NCBI GenBank assembly: GCA_014529385.2
Contig: CM043962.1
Location: 89,949,680-90,013,679 of the forward strand
Length of the DNA stretch: 64,000 nucleotides
Source of the DNA: Adiantum capillus-veneris
Lineage: Eukaryota; Streptophyta; Polypodiopsida; Polypodiales; Pteridaceae
Direction: 5' to 3'
Shown here: in pieces, positions 56,742 to 64,000 of the stretch
How positions within the stretch are numbered: the stretch's first letter is position 1
Layout: every line of letters begins with the position of its first letter
Program-made: the position numbers and the translations under genes
The notes under the pieces: generated by a model
The model's input: only the letters and a program-made list of their open reading frames with translations
Told to the model about the DNA's origin: nothing
Database searches by the model: none

Positions 56742-59700
56742 ATGGCTTCCACCTCCAAGACTTTCAAGTGTACATGCACGTATAAATGTGCGTTTACATT
56801 GGAAGGATATCAAATGCTGAGCAGAAGCACCTTTTTTCAACATAGAAAACAGGAGGCACTCCATAAATTTCACCCAGATGTCCATTACAACAGAAATGTA
56901 GAAGCCCTTCAAGGTCAATCACCTAATGTGAATGAGCTTGATAGTACACCTCTCCAGAGTGCATCCGACAATGACACCACACGAAGAATGCGGTGTACAT
57001 GTTCTACATTTTTCCAGGGTGGAAAGTATGTTGGGAAAACGACATTTTTTAGGCATGCACAACTAAGGAGTGTTGCAGGAAATCTAGCAAGTGATCTTGG
57101 GTTTGTAAATCGAGATGGTGTGGAGGTAAGACACTTTGATGACAATATACCATACGTGGAACCATCAGATGCTTCTTTGAATGTGGAAGAGGGCTTTGAA
57201 GAGGGCATAGAGGTGAGATCGGCAAGTACAACTGGAGCAGATGTAGACCCTAAACAACCCAGATGTCCAGATCACGCACCGCTTGGAATTGCAATTTTAT
57301 CAAAGATCATTCAATTACAGACATTATGGGATGAATATCAGGTTCCCATTAGCGGTCAAGACAAAATGCTTCGTCTACTATTCGGTGACATGGGTGGGGC
57401 AAAAATAGGCAAGCATGACTCCAGTAGGGAGGATCAAAGCCTAAGCAAAATCTTGGTTCGACTTGAACATGATTGGGATGGTTTTTTGTTTGGTAACTAT
57501 AGAGTGCCTGCTTGCTGGGAGCAATTGCAATCGCTATTTCAAGGGCTTGGTATGGTACAACCTCTTCGATATAGATTCTGCATGGGCGAAGAAGGGAATC
57601 GCCATGAGCCAGAGCTCCTACGCCCAAGCAAGGAGGACAACTATGAAGGATGTAGTGTGGAAATTTGTGCATGCATCACTAATAGTAGAAAAAGGAAAGC
57701 GAAGCGTGATTGCTTGGCATGTTGTGAAAGGTGCTCAAGTTGTCAAAAGCCTCGCAAGGAGACACTAGCCTTTGATTGTCTCCCAATTGGAAGACAGATT
57801 GAGCTTATGTTGAAGAGCAAGTCTTTGTGTCATGGCATGCTCTCCATGTGGAGAAACCAAGACAAGTGGTTGGGAAAGCCACCTGAACTACAATCGGAGT
57901 TTATCCATGATTTTTGGGATGGTGCAAAATGTCGTATAGTCCAGCACTTTTGGGACCCACATGCCACATTTGAGCTTCCAGTTATTTGTACAACCCCAGG
58001 GTGTAAAAAGGTGTACACAACATTTCCTCCTTCATCCCGTCCGCACGAGATTCAACAAGGGTGGAATGAGCAGACTCAAGAATATATTTTCGTACGTAGA
58101 GATTGTCGCAGACGTGTAGTCTCTAATAAGCGATTGATTGAGGTATGGTTTTAGAAATATTGGCATGCTATTTTTATTTACTTTTTTGTAATTTTTGATT
58201 ATTTTCATATGGCATAATAATTTTCCAGGGAGATCCCCGTAACCTGGCACTTCTATTGCATTGGGATGGATTCCAATCCTCTCGCACCACACAGAAAGAT
58301 AGTGGGGTTGTAGAGATAAAAATTTTGAACATGGGCAAGTCTTCTAATGTTAGTGTACTCCCAGTACTGTTCCTCCCATTTAGCTCCAAGAAAGTAGCCT
58401 GAAACAATAGTGGTCTATTTGGTGCTTTTCTACGTCCTCTTATGGAGGAATTGCAAGACTTGTTCATGTCAGGAATAAAAGTACACTACAACTATGATGT
58501 CAAAAAAATATTTAGCATGGGAACTGAACGGCAACAGACATGCATATTACGCGGGATGCTTATGATGGTGAGTGGAGACCATCCTGCCCAATGCAAAATA
58601 GGACTCTTCAAGGACGGTGGCAAGGAGGGTTGTCGGAGATAAGCCCAAAGCAACTCTTGATGCTAGTAATCCAATGTATAGAGGGCGATATGTTTATGAT
58701 GACAATAGACAACAAGTAAGATATCCACCAACAAAACGCTCCATTTTGGAAATGTCCAATGCAGTAACTCAGGCCAGAAGAGCAACCTCTCAAACTCAAA
58801 GTGAGACTAATCTTGCACATGCAGGACTATATGGAGAGTCAGTGTTGTGGAAGTTCTTTGACTTATATGGCTTTGACTTGTCACGTGACTTGGTGTATGA
58901 TACAATGCATGTTCTTCCATTGAATTTGTTCAGTAAGTATACATCAAATGTCATGCGAGGATTGCAAAATGAATCAAAAAAGAAGGTGGATGAATGTTGC
59001 AAGCTTGTATACAAGCTAGCACCACCATCAATTCGCAATGGCAGGTGGCCACACACTCCTAGCAAGTACTTTGAAGGTTTTAAGGCAGAGAAAAATCAAA
59101 AATTTGTTCAGTGGTGTTTGCCATATGTATTGAGTGTCATCAACGAGGTATCAAGACCCATGTATGAGCTTGGTCTTCTCCTAATAGACATTGCCCACAC
59201 ATTTTACAATTTTAGTCGTGAAAAGGGTTGGACCAAGGAGAGTATCAAGATAATGCGATCATTGTTCTCATCTTGGCCAGTAAGGAGCGAGGAATTCTTT
59301 GGTCCAAACTCTTCACCATTGGAGCATGTTGTTGGGAATGGGGAATTGCTTGATGACATTATCAGGCATGGATCTCATGATGTATATTGGTGTTACATTT
59401 TTGAAAGGATGGTCTCCATCTACATGGGAGTAAAGAGAAATAAAAATAATAATGAGATAACTTATGTCCACTTTTACAAGCGCGTTTTGTTTACATGGGT
59501 TACTGGCATGCTTCAAGAGGAGAAGGATGGGTTCCTGCCGCACGAGAGGAATTTGTCATTCTTACACCAAAGGCTGATACTCCCAGATGATTTCACTCTA
59601 CTGCATCCTATGAGTCCACAATGCACTATCTTCCATGAAAAAGGGCTCTTGGAACTCTCATCTTTAACAAGAGCCAGGGAGCTATGGCATAAGATTTTGG

Positions 59701-60581
59701 CAGATTATGAACCGGATTACTGCCACAACATGATTAGAGCCAAAGGGATTGGTATAACCAAGAAGAAACGCACAAAGAGATACCTTTCAGATGAGGAGAA
59801 AAGGTACTTTCAGCAACTGTGGGCGATGACAGTTAGTGAAGTTGAAAATACTCTTGTCACAACCTACCAAAAGATACTTTACCAGGGTGAGGCTTTTAAA
59901 GTTGGTGATCATGTGACTGTAAAGCAGGACAATGGTGATACTGATGCTCTTCCTGTAGGGCATTGGAAGGCCAAGATAAAAACATTGTTCTCTATCGAGC
60001 ACAATGGTCAATATTATTTGTATTTTGGGGCAGAGTATTATAGACAATGCATATCCTCACACAATGGGGTTGACGAACTAATAGTTCATCATGCAACTGG
60101 AATGAGCATTGTACAACAACAAACTATGCCGTACACTTGGGATTGTGTAAGACCAATCTCATCTTTGATGCATAAGTTCATACCTCTTCCGTTGACAGGT
60201 AACAGGCTAGTAGCATATGAGGTGAAGGATTTGATTCAAAGAAAGCGGCTTACAAATCTCGGTGAGGTCGGACATGCACCCCCTTGGTTAGAGGTTGGTG
60301 ATATTGTTCTAGCAACCAAAAGTGATGGTGAAGATGATCTTGTACACGTAGTTGTTAGAGAGATTGACCACCAGGGCAAAAAATGCAAATTAGCTTGGCT
60401 AGTACATGATAGTCTTGATCATTGTACATGGAGGATACAAAGCCAGCAATACGAAGACAGAGATTGGAACTCATGCAAAGTAGTGATACATGACTTTATT
60501 GTAGTTAGTAGGAGGTGCATGTCTTCAAGAAGTGGTGCACAATTAAATTTTCCAGTAGTTTGGAGATGCACAAGTGCTTAG
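56742..60581 (+). pseudogene. TNP2-like (CMC superfamily) transposase gene
   Basis: The first ATG is 56742 (MASTSKTFKCTC). Exon 1 ends at 58142; the intron 58143-58228 (gtatgg to ccag) keeps frame. The N-terminus has two Cys/His modules: CTCTYKC with a later FFQH, and CTC...TTFFRH. Further on come CERCSSCQKPR and EFIHDFWDGAKCR. Exon 2 begins LLLHWDGFQSSRTTQKDSG, then VLPVLF, LRPLMEELQDLF, MVSGDHPAQCKIG, YRGRYVYDDNRQQVRYPPTKR and YDTMHVLPLNLFSKY. HWDGF and GDHPA match the DGF and D-x-PA catalytic Asp boxes of TNP2 transposases; DTMH matches the D-x-MH box. Defects: TGA at 58400 and a one-base frameshift near 58640. The 654-codon 3' frame is otherwise open. It is unrelated in detail to the CACTA transposase at 11072. 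Confidence 0.75.
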
Positions 60582-60703
60582 CCTTTGATGTATCAAACAT
60601 TAAAATACTTTAATTGATTGGAAAAAATATTTTTCTGTGGTTTTTAAGTTTTGTTTACACTTTATATGATTTAAGGTATAACTTGTGACATTGTATCTAT
60701 TAC

Positions 60704-62585
60704 ATGGCTTCTCCATCTGAAACAATGTCTCTCAAAGAGACAATAGCAATGCTAGAGAAAAGGGTAAAAGAGCTAGAATCAAGTGGTGGAGAGTCCTCTA
60801 AGGTTGATCATAAGAATAGTAAGGCAGATGGAAGATCGTCTCAATGGCAAAGCAAGGCTATACAAGTTGCAAAGGAAGACACAGTTGAAAAACCAGTTCC
60901 GACATATGAGCAACTCTTTCGCTTCCCACTCAAGAAAAGTGATAGAGATCCATCACTATTGTATGGAAAAGAGTTCCTTGCAAAGTATTACGCTGACAGT
61001 GTACATGCAGTCCATTGCTCCAATCTAAGAACTGTTAGAGGTTGGATGAAAGCATTTGATTCCAAGCTTTGTGACCTACGACACAATCTAGAGGGGAAGG
61101 ATGAACTTATGAGCTTCATTCAAGAGCACCATGATGAAATTGAGGAGGTGACATTCCGTGGTGCAGAGTACCTTTGGAAAGTGGAGGACATCTACACATT
61201 TTGCTTGCGTCACAGGCAAGCAAAGCGAAAGAATGAAAAGAAAAAATCAACACTAGTCAATACCACAAATTTAATATCTGTAAGCCACACTATCATTATT
61301 TTTCCATTGTTTTTAGCTATCATAATAAGATTGATTATGTGAAGTTGTGCACTGTAGGGAACCGACTTAGTGAATGCAAAGGCAGAAGACAAAAAAAAAC
61401 AGCTTGTGGGAATTTCTACATTCTTTTTTTTTGTTTATTTTTAATTAAAGTTATTTAGAAATGTTATACATGAATTGTAGATCAAGGAAAATCATTTACA
61501 ACCTATCAATGAGGAAGTGTATCATCCTCATATTGACTTTGAGAAATACCAGAATTATTCAGAGGCAATTATCATTGGCGTGCAAGTTGAAGCCCTTCTA
61601 GATGTATGTCTTCTCAACTTATACTATGTCGAATTATTTTGTACACTTTCTTTAATCTAGTTATTTACTATTAGGATGTAGAAGAAGAGGATGAGGCTTT
61701 AGCTTCAAATGGTTCTTTCTTGGCTCTTATTGAAGATGTCACAAAGGTATGTTTATGTTATTGTCCTTTACAATAATTAAACTAGTTATGTATTTGATGT
61801 GTTTTATTTTGAGAACATGCAAAGGTTGATCTCATTAAAGAACAAATCGATTTTGAGAGCTCTCATGAGGAAAATCAAGTGGATGTGAGCTCTAGAAAGA
61901 GCAAGCGTGCACCTAAGGTTTACTCACATCTTTTAACTTTATATGCGTCATATCCTTGTATGCTTTGAGCTTTAACTTAATTTTTTTGATGCAGTGGAAT
62001 CAAAAGATGATGGATATGATGCAAACTAAAAAGGAAAAAAAAGATTGCACCAAGAAAAAGGTAGTTGTTATCTATTGCCCAAAATTTCATAGTCTAGAGC
62101 TCTAACTCAACTTTTATGCTTTCAATTTTCTATGCATACAGAGTGTATTGAAGAATGTTCTTAATGAGAGTGCTACTCTTCAAAACACAAAGGCCTTCAA
62201 TGAACTCTCAAATGGGTCTCATGAATATGTAAGGAGATTGACTTTAGTTATACTCATCTTTTGGCATGGATTAAGCTTTTTCAATTAAGTAGTGACTTTT
62301 TACAATTGAACTTTTATTTAGGATATGAACTTTGATAAAGACGACCAAGAGACGATTTTAATCAAATTTTTAGAAGTTTCAACAGTTGATGCATTGTATA
62401 TTACGCTAAAAGCTAGTTTCAATCTAGCAAAGCGTAGTACGGATTTCACAAGAGATCATCAAGAGCAAAGTGTGGATGGAATGCGCTCATCATTTGTAGT
62501 GTACCTTTTGGCCACAAACAAAGTTAGAATTTTCAAATGTGACTCTTCTCCACTAAGTGTGGATGATGTAATTGTGGTTGAGTGA
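60704..62585 (+). CDS. Intact 8-exon gene, unknown function, transposon-associated
   Basis: Exons: 60704-61279, 61358-61405, 61481-61603, 61675-61746, 61825-61917, 61995-62060, 62142-62228 and 62322-62585. Every intron is GT-AG and every exon is a multiple of three, giving 442 codons without a stop. The N-terminus (MASPSETMSLKETIAMLEKR) predicts a coiled coil. RTVRGWMKAFDSKLCDLRHN and FRGAEYLWKVEDIYTFCLRH follow, then a basic run (RQAKRKNEKKK), acidic middle exons and a Lys-rich exon 6; the last exon is DMNFDKDDQETILIKFLEVS onward. I do not recognise the family. It starts about 120 bp after the transposase gene, in the same orientation, and both proteins begin MAS-x-S. It may be the accessory protein of that element or a host gene. 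Confidence 0.7.
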
Positions 62586-62589
62586 TGTT

Positions 62590-63215
62590 ATGCTAATTTG
62601 ATTATTTTAATGTAACCTTGAGACCCAAAGAAAGGGTGAACATTTTTGCATCAACTATTTTCAATTGTTAAATTTATGACTTAGATTGAATTCTTCAAAA
62701 AGCTACTGTGAGTCACTCTTATATGTTGTTCTTTTCTTATGAAGTAGTTTCTGCTCCAAATACCCATGCATAATGAGTTCGATGCAAAGATTTAATTTCT
62801 TTGATACAAGATCTACAACATATTTGTGAGAATTGTTATTATAATATTATTATTTTAATTATAAAATCAATAAATTTGTATATAATAAAAAACTTTGATT
62901 TAGGTTATTCACTTATGTGACTCTTTTTGTTTAGTTATTGTATATAAAACTAACGTGAATATTACTATATAGATTTTTTTCGTTCCAATTACTATGTAGT
63001 TTTTTTTGTGCATATGTTGATCAAAAAGCTACATAGTTTTATTATGTGGATCATTTTTACTACATATATATACAATAAAAGGTTTCATTTTTACTAGTTT
63101 GGACTTTTCCTACATATGTTAAGTTTTATCTAAGAAAGTCATTTTTTTTTGCTATGTAGGAATTGAATTAAAGTTCCTTGTGAATCCCTGACACGCAGGC
63201 GATCTTTGCGAGCTA
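62590..63215. other. AT-rich spacer with CTATGTAG repeats
   Basis: No gene. actatgtag, gctacatag, actacatat, cctacatat, gctatgtag and agctatgtag occur between 62991 and 63220. This density looks like a subterminal repeat array of a transposon ending near 63200, but no terminal repeat or target duplication was identified. Confidence 0.5.
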
Positions 63216-63221
63216 TGTAGG

Positions 63222-63832
63222 TCACATCGAAGTTGAAAGCAGGAGCCACGACAGCAGAGACTGCCGACCAATCTTGTCTATGTACGTCTTCTCTCCCTCA
63301 GAGCCTTGATCAAACACGACGCCATTGTGCGAGGTCAGTTTTTGCAAAGCGTTCTCCCACTCGATGATGTCGATGGGGAACTTGCTACCTTGCAGCTTTC
63401 TAGCATGGTCTCCCCATTCCTTGCGCCATCTCTCGAGATTTTCCGGAGACTTGAGATCCTCACAGGGGAGCTTGTAGAAAAGAGGCAAGAGCTTCACGCC
63501 TTTGGCCATGGCAGCCACCCCATGGCAACCACGAAGGCACACAGCTCGATCATGGGCCATTTGGAGCACACAAAGTCTTCTGATAGGAGGAGCAAAGCAA
63601 CCTCACAGCTGTTCGCTGCCTGAAAGATGTGCGAGGGAAAATGCTCTCCTGGCGGCAAGCTATGGTGCTTGATATCGAAGAAGGTGGTGAAACCAGACAA
63701 ATAGAGATCGTTGTAGAGATCCTTGGCAAAACCCTTCTGTTTTCCACTGTGGGAAAGGAAGATAGCATGGCCGCCGTGCATGAGGGGCTGATCATGTGAT
63801 GAGCTCTCACCCTTTCTATGTGGATCTTGCAT
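63222..63832 (-). pseudogene. TIR-domain resistance-type gene, frameshifted
   Basis: The minus-strand ATG at 63832 opens a TIR domain: GHAIFLSHSGKQKGFAKDLY (TIR motif 1), GFTTFFDIKHHSLPPGEHFP (BB-loop region) and LLLLSEDFVCSKWPMIEL, the last retaining the Glu that is catalytic in plant TIR NADases. A 14-bp tandem duplication (ccatgg units at 63506 and 63520) shifts the frame, so the frame ending PWPKA stops. The rest (KLLPLFYKLPCEDLKSPENL, WRKEWGDHARKLQ, IDIIEWENALQKL) continues in another frame to 63222. No NB-ARC or LRR follows in the window. TIR exons are commonly first exons of immune receptors, but the expected next exon to the left is replaced by transposon-like sequence. Confidence 0.85.
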
Positions 63833-63949
63833 ATTGCAACACAGTGAGAGTTGAGAGGGAGAGATTGCTCGCAGAGTATCTAAGAAAGCAGAAGGTGGAA
63901 GAGGAATATTAGGCGTTGATGAGAAAGAGATTATAATGCCTGTGTGTGC

Positions 63950-63987
63950 ACGCGCGCGCGAGGGAGGGAGAGAGAGAGAGAGAGAGG
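63950..63987. repeat. CG and GA simple repeats upstream of TIR gene
   Basis: cgcgcgcgcg at about 63950-63960 is followed by (GA)n to about 63987, within 160 bp upstream of the TIR gene start on its promoter side. Confidence 0.8.
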
Positions 63988-64000
63988 GACTGTATGTGAT

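Noticed and set aside
61210-61392. Minus-strand ORF overlapping the 8-exon gene
   Set aside because: It is a shadow of exon 1-2 and the first intron, whose splice frame on the plus strand is strongly supported.

Overview
The window looks like nuclear DNA of a land plant, almost entirely mobile-element sequence. The evidence is GT-AG introns, Ty1/copia and Ty3/gypsy retrotransposons of plant type, a CACTA (En/Spm) transposon with TNP2, DUF4218 and DUF4216-like segments, long (GA)n tracts, and a TIR-domain resistance-type gene at the right edge. The TIR domain starts with an LSHSG-type motif that I associate with seed-free plants (ferns, mosses, lycophytes). That is only a weak guess at the lineage. 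No rRNA, tRNA, CRISPR or bacterial operon was seen.

Layout. 1-6900: decayed, mostly non-coding DNA with small tandem duplications and relics of gypsy integrase. 6916-8211: a minus-strand chimera made of a copia LTR, primer site and gag start joined to a CACTA exon fragment. 8398-19981: a plus-strand copia element, truncated at its 5' side, split by a 7.7-kb CACTA transposon (8974-16638) with a matching 3-bp target duplication. 19982-22700: no recognised gene. 22700-26565: plus-strand gypsy element 1, truncated inside reverse transcriptase. 26436-36000: minus-strand gypsy-like element 2, broken into many frames, carrying a MITE and an unusual second retropepsin-like domain downstream of integrase. 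36000-41535: plus-strand gypsy element 3, truncated in RNase H. 42309-51436: minus-strand gypsy element 4, the only complete retroelement, with two LTRs and two RNase H domains. 52910-55817: a possible DNA transposon with inverted repeats and two convergent genes, one resembling a DDE transposase of a family I cannot name. 56742-62585: a TNP2-like (CMC-type) transposase gene with one stop and one frameshift, followed by an 8-exon gene of 442 codons whose splice sites all keep frame. 63222-63832: a minus-strand TIR-domain gene disrupted by a 14-bp duplication.

Most coding regions are broken by stops and frameshifts. The exceptions are the 8-exon gene at 60704-62585 and, to a lesser degree, gypsy 4. 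The least explained content lies between 52.9 and 63.2 kb, plus the integrase-protease fusion of gypsy 2.
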